This document shows, in pieces, positions 55,233 through 63,987 of a stretch of 64,000 nt of DNA. The stretch covers positions 390,223 through 454,222 of the forward strand of contig NZ_JONR01000001.1 in the NCBI RefSeq assembly GCF_000711955.1. The letters run 5' to 3'. Origin of the DNA: Nevskia soli DSM 19509. GTDB taxonomy: Bacteria; Pseudomonadota; Gammaproteobacteria; Nevskiales; Nevskiaceae. A model generated the notes under the pieces. It had not been told where the DNA came from. It was given only the letters and a program-made list of their open reading frames with translations, and did not search any database. The translations under genes and the position numbers were made by a program. Every line of letters begins with the position of its first letter. The stretch's first letter is position 1.

Positions 55233-56327
55233 ATGAATCCCGCGGACACATTCAAACCAACGCAGACGGAGCAGGCAAGCCTGTGGTGGGTGCGTTTGCG
55301 CGAGGATGACGTCGCGCCCGAGGAAATCAGCCGCTGGCTCGACTGGTGCCAGAGCGATCCGGCCAATCTGCGCGCCTTCGAACGGATCGAAAGCCTGGGC
55401 GGACGTCTCGCCGCGCTCGATGCCGAAACCCGGGCCGGAATGGTGCGCGAACTGCTCGGCGAACCCGAGGCGCGCCGCAAGCGGCCATCGCGCGGGCGGC
55501 GTTACCTGGCGGCTGTGACCGGATTTGCCCTGGCCGCCGGCCTAGGCGCCATCGTGCTCACCGGCGCCAATCTGTGGCGCCCGGGCGCTGCGGATCCGGC
55601 GGCGCTGCAATCCATCTCCTATGTCACCCACAAGGCGCAGATCGAGGATGTCAGCCTGGCCGACGGCTCGCGCGTCGCCATCGGCGCCGACTCGGCCCTG
55701 GCGGTGAACTATACCCAGGCCAGCCGCAATCTCCAGTTGAAGGACGGCGAGGCGTTCTTCGAGGTGGAGCACAATCCGGACCGGCCTTTCGTGGTGCAGG
55801 TCGGGCGGCTCAAGGTGATCGCGGTCGGCACGGCGTTCAACATCCGCAAGACCGGCGACAAGATCGAAGTGATCGTGACCCATGGCGCCGTCGATGTGGA
55901 GGATGGCGCCAGCCAGCTCGCCGGTGCGGCCGGCCACAGCCCGGGCCTGCCCAAGGACGGCGTGATCCGTGTCGCCGCCGGGCAGCTGGTGGTGGCCGAC
56001 CGCGGCAGCCCGAGCCTGACGGTTCGGCCGGCGGACCGCGTGGCGGCGGTGTCCTGGCGCACCGGCAGCATGAGTTTCCTCGACGAGGACCTGGGCCTGG
56101 TGATCGCCAACCTGAACCGCTATGCGGGGCGGGAGGTGCAGATCGCCGATCCGTCGCTGGAGCACCTGCGCTTTACCGGCTCGGTGGTGCAGGGGCATGA
56201 GGACGAGTGGCTCGCCGCCATCCAGAAGGTGTTCCCGGTGACGGCGCGTGAAACGGCCGACGGGCGCGTGCTGCTCTATCGGCGCGTCGAAGCTGCGGAT
56301 GCGCATGGTCCGCCGGCGTCGCTCTGA
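55233..56327 (+). CDS. FecR-type anti-sigma/sigma regulator
   Basis: 364 residues. The N-terminal cytosolic domain (DUF4880-like: ASLWWVRLREDDVAPEEISRWLDWCQSDPANLRAFERIE) binds the sigma factor. One membrane helix follows (about 94-114, YLAAVTGFALAAGLGAIVL), then the periplasmic FecR beta domain (VSLADGSRVAIGADSAL, LKDGEAFFEVEHNPDRPFVV, VGTAFNIRKTGDKIEVIVTHG). The C-terminus is an STN-like segment (LNRYAGREVQIADPSLEHLRF). It passes the receptor signal to the sigma factor. GGAGGAG supports ATG 55233. Confidence 0.9.
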   Translation: MNPADTFKPTQTEQASLWWVRLREDDVAPEEISRWLDWCQSDPANLRAFERIESLGGRLAALDAETRAGMVRELLGEPEARRKRPSRGRRYLAAVTGFALAAGLGAIVLTGANLWRPGAADPAALQSISYVTHKAQIEDVSLADGSRVAIGADSALAVNYTQASRNLQLKDGEAFFEVEHNPDRPFVVQVGRLKVIAVGTAFNIRKTGDKIEVIVTHGAVDVEDGASQLAGAAGHSPGLPKDGVIRVAAGQLVVADRGSPSLTVRPADRVAAVSWRTGSMSFLDEDLGLVIANLNRYAGREVQIADPSLEHLRFTGSVVQGHEDEWLAAIQKVFPVTARETADGRVLLYRRVEAADAHGPPASL

Positions 56328-56510
56328 CGCCGCATCCTTCGTAGTACTCCCTGTTGTGATTGATTGCCGCGTGTAGCGGCGTTGCCGTTGTGCGCGCGCG
56401 GCTTTCGTCGGCGGCTTTTTGGCGCGGCCTGCTGCCGTCGCGGTAAAGCCATTTCCGCTTTGATGGTTTCGCCCGTTCTTGATTTGATCCCTTTTTCTGG
56501 CGAACCAATC

Positions 56511-56699
56511 ATGAGCGAACGCAGCGAGAGAAAGCGCGGCCTTGTGGCCGACGCCGCCACGCGGTTGTACCAGCGTGGCCTCACCTACCGTGAAATTTCC
56601 CTGCAGATGGGCATTACCGTGGCCGCGGCCCGGTCGCATGTGCGCGCCGGCCTCGGCGACGCGCCGGCGATGGTGCGGCACCTGCGGCAGATCGCATGA
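56511..56699 (+). CDS. 62-aa helix-turn-helix protein
   Basis: Small basic protein with one HTH: LYQRGLTYREISLQMGITVAAARSHV scans like sigma region 4 or LuxR-type recognition helices. It lies 183 bp after fecR and 86 bp before the amine oxidase gene on the same strand. No Shine-Dalgarno is obvious before ATG 56511, and the frame continues upstream to 56364. It could be a co-regulator of the locus (inference); the family is not recognised. Confidence 0.55.
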   Translation: MSERSERKRGLVADAATRLYQRGLTYREISLQMGITVAAARSHVRAGLGDAPAMVRHLRQIA

Positions 56700-56785
56700 C
56701 CGCCGGAAAAAGCAGCTAGGGGTATAGTCAGGGCGAATCCTCCGGGTTCGCCATAACGCTTCAACCACAACAACAGGGAGCATCT

Positions 56786-58381
56786 ATGAGCGGGGCAGGA
56801 ATCGGTTCGATGAGCCGGCGCGAGCTACTGATGATGATCGGCGCGGCGGCGGGAAGTTCGGTGGCCTACCGCGCCATGGCCAGTCTCGATATGGTGCCGG
56901 AGTCGGACTACAAGGGGCCGATCAAGCTGGAGGGCGACCCCAAGGGCGCTTCGGTGCTGATCCTCGGCGCCGGCCTCGCCGGCCTGGTGGCGGCGCTGGA
57001 GCTGCGCAAGGCGGGCTACAAGGTGCAGGTGCTGGAGTACAACCAGCGCGTCGGCGGCCGCAACTGGACCTTGCGCGGCGGCGACAGCTATACCGAGCTC
57101 GGCGGCTTCGAGCAGAAGTGCGAATTCGATCCTGGCCTGTATCTCAATCCGGGCCCGTGGCGCCTGCCGTATCACCACAACGCCATCCTCGATTACTGCA
57201 AGCGCCTGGGCGTGGTGCTGGAGCCGTTCAACCAGGTCAATTACAACGCCTACCTGCATTCCAGCAAGGCGTTCGGCGGCAAGCCGCAGCGCTACCGCCA
57301 TATCCAGGCGGACTTCAACGGCGGCGTGGCGGAGCTGCTGGCCAAGTCGACCAAGCAGAAGAAGATGGATCAGCTGGTGACCAAGGAGGATCGCGAGATC
57401 CTGCTGGAATCGCTGAAGGGCTGGGGTGCGCTGGAGAACGACTACACCTACCGCATGGGCCTGGAGTCCAGCGGCCGCCGCGGCTATGACCATGATCCCA
57501 ACGGCGGCACCATCGGCAAGCCGGTGCCGTCCAAGCCGATCTCGATCGACGAGATCCTCAAGTCCGGCCTGTGGCGCTACCTGGTGCACGGCCACATCTA
57601 CGAATTCCAGACCACGCTGTTCCAGCCGGTCGGCGGCATGGACATGATTTCCAAGGCCTTCGCCCGCGAGGTCGGCGACGCGGTACGCTTCAACTGCAAG
57701 GTCACCGCGATCAAGCAGGACGGGCACAAGGTGACCGCCACCTATGTGGACGCCAAGACCGGCGGTGCGCCGACCCAGGTCAGTGCGGACTGGTGCCTGT
57801 GCACCATCCCGGCCTCGGTGCTGAGCCAGATCGACCTGGATGTGAGCGCGCCGATGCATGATGCGATCAACGCGCTGCCTTATGAGGCTTCGATCAAGGT
57901 GGGCTTGCAGGCCAAGCGCCGCTTCTGGGAGCAGGACGAGTCGATCTACGGCGGCGTGACTTTCACCGACCTGCCCAACAACATGATCGGTTATCCCAAC
58001 ACCGGCTATTTCGGTTCGGGCAAGGGCGTGCTGCTGGGGGCCTATACCTTCGGGCCGAACGCCTACGAGTTCACCGCGCTGTCGCCGCAGGAACGGGTGA
58101 AGAAGGCCATCGAGTTCGGCGCGCAGATCCACCCGCAGTACAAGGACGAGATCGAGAACGGCATCGCGGTCGGCTGGCACCGCGTCCCCTGGATCCTGGG
58201 TTGCGCCGGCGCCTGGACCGAGGAGAAGCGCAAGCAGCATTACGACAACATCTGCCGGATCGACGGCCGGGTGTTGCTCGCCGGCGAGCATGTTTCCTAC
58301 ATCCCGGCCTGGCAGGAAGGCGCCATCACTTCCTCGCTCAACGCCATCTCGCGCCTGCACCAGCGCGTGGTCAACGGCTGA
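56786..58381 (+). CDS. Exported flavin monoamine oxidase/dehydrogenase
   Basis: 531 residues of the flavin amine oxidase family, which oxidises an amine or L-amino acid to the imine. The N-terminus has a Tat-like signal (SMSRRELLMMIGAAAGSS). The FAD motif VLILGAGLAGLVAALEL is at 58-74, then RVGGRNWTLRGG and the C-terminal FAD segment LLAGEHVSYIPAWQEGAITSSLNA, with an aromatic Trp in the cage region. AGGGAG precedes the ATG. A hairpin (GGCGAA/TTCGCC) lies in the leader at 56732-56752. The cytochrome c gene next door suggests electrons go to cytochrome rather than O2, as shown for NicA2 (inference here). Confidence 0.88.
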   Translation: MSGAGIGSMSRRELLMMIGAAAGSSVAYRAMASLDMVPESDYKGPIKLEGDPKGASVLILGAGLAGLVAALELRKAGYKVQVLEYNQRVGGRNWTLRGGDSYTELGGFEQKCEFDPGLYLNPGPWRLPYHHNAILDYCKRLGVVLEPFNQVNYNAYLHSSKAFGGKPQRYRHIQADFNGGVAELLAKSTKQKKMDQLVTKEDREILLESLKGWGALENDYTYRMGLESSGRRGYDHDPNGGTIGKPVPSKPISIDEILKSGLWRYLVHGHIYEFQTTLFQPVGGMDMISKAFAREVGDAVRFNCKVTAIKQDGHKVTATYVDAKTGGAPTQVSADWCLCTIPASVLSQIDLDVSAPMHDAINALPYEASIKVGLQAKRRFWEQDESIYGGVTFTDLPNNMIGYPNTGYFGSGKGVLLGAYTFGPNAYEFTALSPQERVKKAIEFGAQIHPQYKDEIENGIAVGWHRVPWILGCAGAWTEEKRKQHYDNICRIDGRVLLAGEHVSYIPAWQEGAITSSLNAISRLHQRVVNG

Positions 58382-58413
58382 TGCGCGGCCCCATCCCGAA
58401 CAAGGACAAGCTC

Positions 58414-58842
58414 ATGACTCCGATTTCACGCAGTGCGCGGCTAGCCCTGTGCGCCGGCCTGATGCTGGGCCTGACCAGCCAGGCGGCGCAGGCGGTCGAC
58501 CATTCCTTCAGCAACGGCTTCAAGTTCCAGGAGACCACCGGCGAGGCGATCTTCCAGGGCGTCTGCCAGGGCTGCCACATGCCGCAGGGGCAGGGCGCCG
58601 TCGGCGCCGGCGCCTATCCGGCGCTTGCGGGCAATCCGCGCCTGGCCTCGAAGGTCTATCCGGCCTTCATGGTGGTCAACGGCAACAAGGCCATGCCCAG
58701 CTTCGGCGCGATGTTCGACGACGACCAGGTCGCCGCGGTGGCGAACTACGTACGCAGCCATTTCGGCAACAACTACACCGACCAGGTGACGCCGGCCGAG
58801 GTGAAAGCGCTCCGGCCGAAGAAACCCGCCGCATCCGAATGA
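58414..58842 (+). CDS. Periplasmic monohaem cytochrome c
   Basis: 142-residue precursor: signal peptide LALCAGLMLGLTSQAAQA, one haem site CQGCH (51-55) in VCQGCHMPQGQG, and a Met ligand probably in AMPSFGAM. It is a class I soluble cytochrome and a likely electron acceptor for the amine oxidase. ATG 58414 follows AAGGA at seven bases; an ATG at 58381 overlaps the oxidase stop (TGATG) and would add an unlikely hydrophilic lead. It is 26 bp before the RidA-like gene. Confidence 0.85.
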   Translation: MTPISRSARLALCAGLMLGLTSQAAQAVDHSFSNGFKFQETTGEAIFQGVCQGCHMPQGQGAVGAGAYPALAGNPRLASKVYPAFMVVNGNKAMPSFGAMFDDDQVAAVANYVRSHFGNNYTDQVTPAEVKALRPKKPAASE

Positions 58843-58868
58843 CCGTCCAATCACAAGGGAGAATCGAC

Positions 58869-59390
58869 GTGAACAGCAAACTGACATTGCGCAATATGGG
58901 TCTGGGCCTGACGCTCGCCGCCGTGCTGGCCTGCACCTCCGGCTGCGGCAAGCAGGCCGAGGTGGTGCGCTACAAGCTTCCCAACGGTTCCAAGTTTCCC
59001 ATTTCCATGGGTGTGGAGATACCGGCCGGCAAGAGTTTGATCTTCCTCAGCGGCATGACGCCGCCGGTGGTGGATGACACCCAGCCGAAGGATTCCAATG
59101 CCGCGTACGGCGACACCAAGACGCAGACCATCGGCGCGCTCAAAACCATCGAGGCCAGCCTGAAGAGCATGGGGCTGAGCATGAAGGACGTGGTCAAGAT
59201 GCAGGTGTTCATGGCGGGCGACCCGGCCAAGGGCGGCAAGATGGATTTCGCCGGGATGATGGAGGGCTATACCCAGTTCTTCGGCACCGCGGAACAGCCC
59301 AACCTGCCGACGCGTTCGGCGATGCAGGTGGCGGCGCTGGCCAACCCGGGGTTTCTGATCGAGATCGAGGTGGCGGCAGTTCGTCCCTAG
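58869..59390 (+). CDS. RidA (YjgF/UK114)-family lipoprotein
   Basis: 173 residues: a lipoprotein-type signal (LTLAAVLACTSGC, with Cys22 or Cys26 as the lipidation site) and a RidA domain. The domain's key Arg149 is in LPTRSAMQVAALANPGFLIEIE, with Glu165/167 following. RidA enzymes hydrolyse reactive imines or enamines to ketone plus ammonia. An exported RidA beside an exported amine oxidase fits hydrolysis of the oxidase product in the periplasm. The start is GTG 58869 with GGGAGA upstream. A 138-bp spacer separates it from the receptor gene. Confidence 0.85.
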   Translation: MNSKLTLRNMGLGLTLAAVLACTSGCGKQAEVVRYKLPNGSKFPISMGVEIPAGKSLIFLSGMTPPVVDDTQPKDSNAAYGDTKTQTIGALKTIEASLKSMGLSMKDVVKMQVFMAGDPAKGGKMDFAGMMEGYTQFFGTAEQPNLPTRSAMQVAALANPGFLIEIEVAAVRP

Positions 59391-59531
59391 GCCGAAGCCG
59401 CCGGGCGGCGGCGATACTGAGCGAGGGAGCGGCCCCGGCCTGCGGGGCAGGGCCGCGGCCGCGAGCACGCTTTTTGCAACGGTCCTGGCAAAGGCCTGCT
59501 GCGGCCAGTTCGACGGACATGCGCCAGCTTG

Positions 59532-62420
59532 ATGAGAATTGCGCAAGATGCCCGGGCTTTGGCGCCCAAGGCCTGGGCGCGGTGGTTGCTGCTGCTTGCG
59601 GCGATGGCGCTGTGCGCGCGTGCCGAGGAACCGGAATCCGCGGTTGATTTCGACATTGCGCCGCAGGTCCTGGCGACGGCGCTGACGCAGTTCTCGGCGC
59701 AGAGCGGCGTCCAGGTGGTCGCGGCGGCGAGCGGGCTGTCCACGGCCCATTCCCCGGGCGTGAAAGGTCGCATGAAGCCCCAGGCCGCCTTGCTGCGGCT
59801 GCTGCGCAATACCCCCTATACCAGCCAATCGATCGGTGGCAGGACGGTTGCGGTGACCGAACGGGCCGCGGAGCAGGACGAACCCGCAGCGGCACCGGGG
59901 GCCGATGAGGCGCCTGCAATGGCCGTTGCGACGGCGCCGCCGGGAAGCCGCGGCGAGGCGCTGGAGGAAACCGACAACCTCAACGCCGTGGTGGTCACCG
60001 GCTCGCGCGTCAAGCGCTCGGTGGTGCAGAGCAGCGCGCCGATCGACGTGGTGACGGCGGAGGAGTTGCAGGCCACCGGCGCGGGCACGCTCAGCGACGC
60101 GCTCGACCTGATCCTGCCGTCCTTCAACCTGCCGGCCATCGCCGGCCAGGACCAGAGCGCCATCGTCCGTCCCGCCAACCTGCGCGGCCTCAATGCCGAC
60201 CAGATGCTGGTGCTGGTGGACGGCAAGCGCCGCCACGCCAGCGCCATCGTCAATGCCAACTCCTCGATCAACAAGGGGTCGGAGCCGGTGGATCTGAACA
60301 TGATCCCGTTCGCGGCGATCGATCACATCGAGGTGCTGCGCGACGGCGCTTCCGCCCAATATGGTTCGGACGCCATCGCCGGCGTGATCAACGTCGTGCT
60401 CAAGCGCGATGACCATGGCGGTGAATTGACCAGCCGCAACGGCATCTACGACTTCAAGGACGGCTTCACCAGCCAGGATGGCGGCGATGTCGGGTTCAAG
60501 CTCGGCAGTCGCGGCTTTGTGCATCTCAGCGGGGAGCTGTTCAGCCAGAACTTCACCGACCGCTCCGCCGATGCCGAGGGGCCGTTCTACTATGCCCAGG
60601 CCAGCGGTGCACCAGACCCGCGTGAAGCCACGGTCAGCCACGACAAGATCATCGACGGCCTGCCGCTGACGCGCGCGCTCAACCTGGGCTACAACGCCGG
60701 CCTGCGGCTCGACGGCGGCGCCCATCTCTACTCGTTCTCCACGTTTACGGCGCGCCACGGCAACGGTTACGAGAATTTCCGCTATCCCGACGGCAACAAT
60801 GATCCACCTTACGACTGGTCGGTCTACCCGGATGGCTTCGAGCCGCGCGAAGCGATCCATGAAATCGACTTCTCCACCACCGTCGGCGCCAAGGGCGCGG
60901 ATCTGTACGGCTGGACCTGGGATGTCAGCAGCACCTACGGCAAGGATGACGCGGCGGTTTTCACCGACCATACCATCAACGCCACGCTGGGCCCGGCCTC
61001 GCCCACCAGTTTCTACGACGGCAGCTGGATCAATACCGAGTTCACCAACGACATCGATTTCAGCCGCGCCTTCCAGGTGGGCCTGAGCGAGCCCCTGCAT
61101 GTCGCGGCGGGCGCCGAATACCGCAACAACTCCTATGCGATCAAGCCGGGCGAGCTCGGCTCCTACGAAACCGGCAGCTATACCTCGTTCTGCGCGCCGG
61201 TGGCCACCACCGATACTTCCGATCCCTGCTACCCCGACACCACCAAGCATCCCAGCCCCGGTGCGCAGTCCTACAACGGCTTCAGCCCGGACCGCGCCGG
61301 GCATGCCTATCGCGACAATGTCGCCGGCTACTTCGACCTGGAGGCCAAGGTGCTGCCGCGCTGGGATGTCGGCGTCGCGGTGCGCTTCGAGCACTACAGC
61401 GACTTCGGCGATACCCGCACCGGCAAGATCTCAATGCGCTACCAGCTGCTGCCGTTCCTGGCGGTGCGCGGCACGGTGAACAACGGCTTCCGCGCGCCCA
61501 CCGTGGGGCAGTCGCTGTACGCAACCTCCAGCACCTTCTTCCAGACCGTGAACAATGTGCTGACGGCGATCGACGTGGTGACGGCGCCGGTGGCCTCGAC
61601 CGAGGCGCGCGCCCTGGGCGCAACGCCGCTGCGGCCGGAGACTTCCAGCAACTACAGCCTGGGCTTCGTCGCCACGCCCACGCGCGACATCGACATCACG
61701 GTCGATGCTTATCGCATCTACGTGCGCCACCGCATCCTCGAAACCGGCATTCTCAGCGAGGAGCTGGATCCGGGTATCGGCACCGCCTTGCAGCAGGCCG
61801 GCGTCGATCCGGCGACCAATGTGCAGTACTTCACCAATGCCGCCGATACGCGGACCCAGGGCATGGACGTCATCGCCAATATGCGCACCCGCCTCGGCGC
61901 CTGGGGCCTGGTGCGCTGGATCGCCGAGGGCAACTGGAACCAGACCAGCTTCACCCGCATCGAGCCCAATCCGCCGCAACTGGCCGACCTGGCCCAGACC
62001 AGCCCCGGCTTCCAGCTGTTCGATGCGGCGCAGCAGGGCTATCTCACGGCGGGGACGCCGCGCAGCAAGATCATCCTCGGCGGTACCTGGCTGAAGGGAC
62101 CGCTCACCGCGAACCTCCATGTGGTGCGCTACGGCCACGTGGTGGACAGTTCCAAGGCCGACAGCGATATCTACGAGGAGATTCCGCCGGCCTGGATCAC
62201 CAATCTCGACGTGGCCTGGCGTTTCGAGCGGGGGCTGACCGTCGGGATCGGCGCCAACAACCTGTTCGACCAGTATCCGCCGGAGACTTCGCTGGCGTTC
62301 CGCGGCGATCTGGGGCCGGGCAGCAAGTATCTGGGGTCGCAGAAGTACAGCGGCTTCTCGCCATACGGGTACTTCGGCGGCTTCTATTACCTGCGGCTGT
62401 CGTACCGCTTCGACGGCTGA
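59532..62420 (+). CDS. TonB-dependent receptor with N-terminal STN signalling domain (FecA-like)
   Basis: 962 residues: signal peptide to about residue 31, then an STN (secretin/TonB short N-terminal) domain at about 38-108 (VDFDIAPQVLATALTQFSAQ). A Pro/Ala linker follows, then the TonB box NAVVVTG (151-157), plug domain (SAPIDVVTAEELQATGAG to LRDGASAQYGSDAIAGVINVVL) and a barrel ending SYRFDG. The STN domain is what signals to FecR. The plug and barrel resemble the large Xanthomonas/Caulobacter-type receptors rather than classical siderophore receptors, so the ligand need not be iron-linked. ATG 59532 is preferred; TTG 59529 precedes it. No Shine-Dalgarno is clear. Confidence 0.9.
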   Translation: MRIAQDARALAPKAWARWLLLLAAMALCARAEEPESAVDFDIAPQVLATALTQFSAQSGVQVVAAASGLSTAHSPGVKGRMKPQAALLRLLRNTPYTSQSIGGRTVAVTERAAEQDEPAAAPGADEAPAMAVATAPPGSRGEALEETDNLNAVVVTGSRVKRSVVQSSAPIDVVTAEELQATGAGTLSDALDLILPSFNLPAIAGQDQSAIVRPANLRGLNADQMLVLVDGKRRHASAIVNANSSINKGSEPVDLNMIPFAAIDHIEVLRDGASAQYGSDAIAGVINVVLKRDDHGGELTSRNGIYDFKDGFTSQDGGDVGFKLGSRGFVHLSGELFSQNFTDRSADAEGPFYYAQASGAPDPREATVSHDKIIDGLPLTRALNLGYNAGLRLDGGAHLYSFSTFTARHGNGYENFRYPDGNNDPPYDWSVYPDGFEPREAIHEIDFSTTVGAKGADLYGWTWDVSSTYGKDDAAVFTDHTINATLGPASPTSFYDGSWINTEFTNDIDFSRAFQVGLSEPLHVAAGAEYRNNSYAIKPGELGSYETGSYTSFCAPVATTDTSDPCYPDTTKHPSPGAQSYNGFSPDRAGHAYRDNVAGYFDLEAKVLPRWDVGVAVRFEHYSDFGDTRTGKISMRYQLLPFLAVRGTVNNGFRAPTVGQSLYATSSTFFQTVNNVLTAIDVVTAPVASTEARALGATPLRPETSSNYSLGFVATPTRDIDITVDAYRIYVRHRILETGILSEELDPGIGTALQQAGVDPATNVQYFTNAADTRTQGMDVIANMRTRLGAWGLVRWIAEGNWNQTSFTRIEPNPPQLADLAQTSPGFQLFDAAQQGYLTAGTPRSKIILGGTWLKGPLTANLHVVRYGHVVDSSKADSDIYEEIPPAWITNLDVAWRFERGLTVGIGANNLFDQYPPETSLAFRGDLGPGSKYLGSQKYSGFSPYGYFGGFYYLRLSYRFDG

Positions 62421-62689
62421 GCGGTCGTTTCGCACGGCCTGCCGCCGTGGCCTGTGCTCCAGACAAACCGGACGGATCATGCGCTTTCCGTTCTCCGACA
62501 TTGCCCTGGGCGGTTTCCCATTTCCGTTTCTCCATGCTGGCGCGTTCTTCAAGCAGGCGGATGTGATTGCGCGCCGCCGTTCGCGAGGCCAGCGGTCGCT
62601 GCCGCACGACATTGAAGCGAGTTCGAGATTGGCCGGGCATTTGCCCGGAATTTGCAAGGCATTCAACAAACCCTTATCCGGAGTCAAAA

Positions 62690-63409
62690 ATGGCAGTTTC
62701 CATTCTCAGCGTGGCAGCGGATGCCGCCGAAGCGATCAATCCCGCCGACCTCTCCATCCAGCACCTGGTGACCCAGGCCGATCCGGTGGTGAAGGTGGTC
62801 CTGGTGATCCTGGTGTTTTTCTCGTTCTGGTGCTGGACCGTGATGTTCGAGAAGCTGTTCGCCTTCACCGCCGCTTTCGGCGCCGCGAAGCGCCTGGAAC
62901 AAACGCTGGAAAACGGCACCCTGGAAGACGTCATCAACTACAGCGACACGCACCCGGTGGCCAAGATCATCGCCGCCGGCAACCTGGAATGGCGCGAAGG
63001 CTCCGGCGAGCACGAGCACGAAGCGCTGCACGAAGTACGCGACCGCGTCGAGCGCGCCATGCGCCTGGAACTGTCCAATGAAACCCGCCGCATCAACAAG
63101 CGCCTGCCGTTCCTGGCGACGGTGGGTTCCTCGGCTCCGTTCATCGGCCTGTTCGGCACGGTGTGGGGCATCATGAACACCTTCACCGGCATCGCCGCGG
63201 CGCACGATACCAGCCTGGCCACCGTGGCCCCGGGTATCGCCGAAGCGCTGATCGCCACCGGCATCGGCCTGGCTGCCGCCATCCCCTCGATCATGGCGTA
63301 CAACAGCTTCGCCACCAACATGGGCCGCTATGTCGGCCGCCTCAACACCGTCATCGGCATCTATGCCGGGCGCCTGTCCAAGCGCTTCGCGCCGGCCATT
63401 GCGGCCTGA
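62690..63409 (+). CDS. exbB: ExbB/TolQ-family proton channel protein
   Basis: 239 residues with three membrane segments (VVKVVLVILVFFSFWCWTVMF; the SAPFIGLFGTVWGIMNTF region; the APGIAEALIATGIGLAAAIPSIMAYN region). Family motifs GLFGTVWGIM and EALIATGIGLAAAIPA are intact. With ExbD it powers TonB from the proton gradient. ATG 62690 has CGGAG upstream; the frame is open to 62567. The 269-bp spacer before it contains no recognisable gene. exbD follows after a repeat element. Confidence 0.93.
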   Translation: MAVSILSVAADAAEAINPADLSIQHLVTQADPVVKVVLVILVFFSFWCWTVMFEKLFAFTAAFGAAKRLEQTLENGTLEDVINYSDTHPVAKIIAAGNLEWREGSGEHEHEALHEVRDRVERAMRLELSNETRRINKRLPFLATVGSSAPFIGLFGTVWGIMNTFTGIAAAHDTSLATVAPGIAEALIATGIGLAAAIPSIMAYNSFATNMGRYVGRLNTVIGIYAGRLSKRFAPAIAA

Positions 63410-63437
63410 GCGGGGAGAGCGGCCGTGAAGAGCAAGA

Positions 63438-63541
63438 AGGTGGTCAGTGGTCAGTGGTCAGTGACTAGTGAAAAGCAGGATGGGCTGCGCCCGTCTTTTG
63501 ATGTGACTAGCCACTGGTCACTGGCCACTAGCCACTGGCAG
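63438..63541. repeat. TAGTG-heptad inverted repeat element, copy 2
   Basis: The left arm (about 63441-63469) consists of GTGGTCA/GTGACTA heptads. The right arm (about 63507-63539) is complementary (ACTAGCCACTGGTCACTGGC). The core has AAAAGCAGGATGGGC / GCCCGTCTTTT, which looks like a terminator. It fills most of the exbB-exbD gap. Confidence 0.75.
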
Positions 63542-63555
63542 TTGGAGTTTTCGCC

Positions 63556-63987
63556 ATGGGCGTGAGCGTCAAATCCTCTTCGGGCGGAGACGAAGGGGAG
63601 ATGGGGCCCGTGGCGGAAATCAACGTCACGCCTCTGGTCGACGTCATGCTGGTGTTGCTGATCATCTTCATGGTCACGATGCCGCTGATGATGAACCAGT
63701 TGCCCATCACCCTGCCCAAACCCAGCCTGTTCCAGTCGGACAAGCCGCCGGAGAAGCTCGGCGTCAGTTTCGATCTGCAGAACAATTACTTCATCCAGCA
63801 CAACGACGATGCCAAGGAAGCGGTGCCGTATGCCGACCTGCCGGCGCGCCTGCACGATATCGCGCAGCAGTTCCCGGATGAGCTGGTCACCGTGTGCGCG
63901 GATCCCCAATCCGTCTACGACCGCGTGGTCGACCTGATGGCCATCGTCGGCAGCTCCGGCTTCGGCAAGGTGACGTTATGTCCATGA
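63556..63987 (+). CDS. exbD: ExbD/TolR-family biopolymer transport protein
   Basis: 143 residues: short cytosolic start, one membrane helix containing the essential Asp (AEINVTPLVDVMLVLLIIFM), then a periplasmic domain (LGVSFDLQNNYFIQHNDD, VVDLMAIVGSSGFGKV). It partners ExbB in the TonB energising complex. The ATG is preceded by GGAG. The stop overlaps the start of another frame by 10 bp. Confidence 0.93.
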   Translation: MGVSVKSSSGGDEGEMGPVAEINVTPLVDVMLVLLIIFMVTMPLMMNQLPITLPKPSLFQSDKPPEKLGVSFDLQNNYFIQHNDDAKEAVPYADLPARLHDIAQQFPDELVTVCADPQSVYDRVVDLMAIVGSSGFGKVTLCP

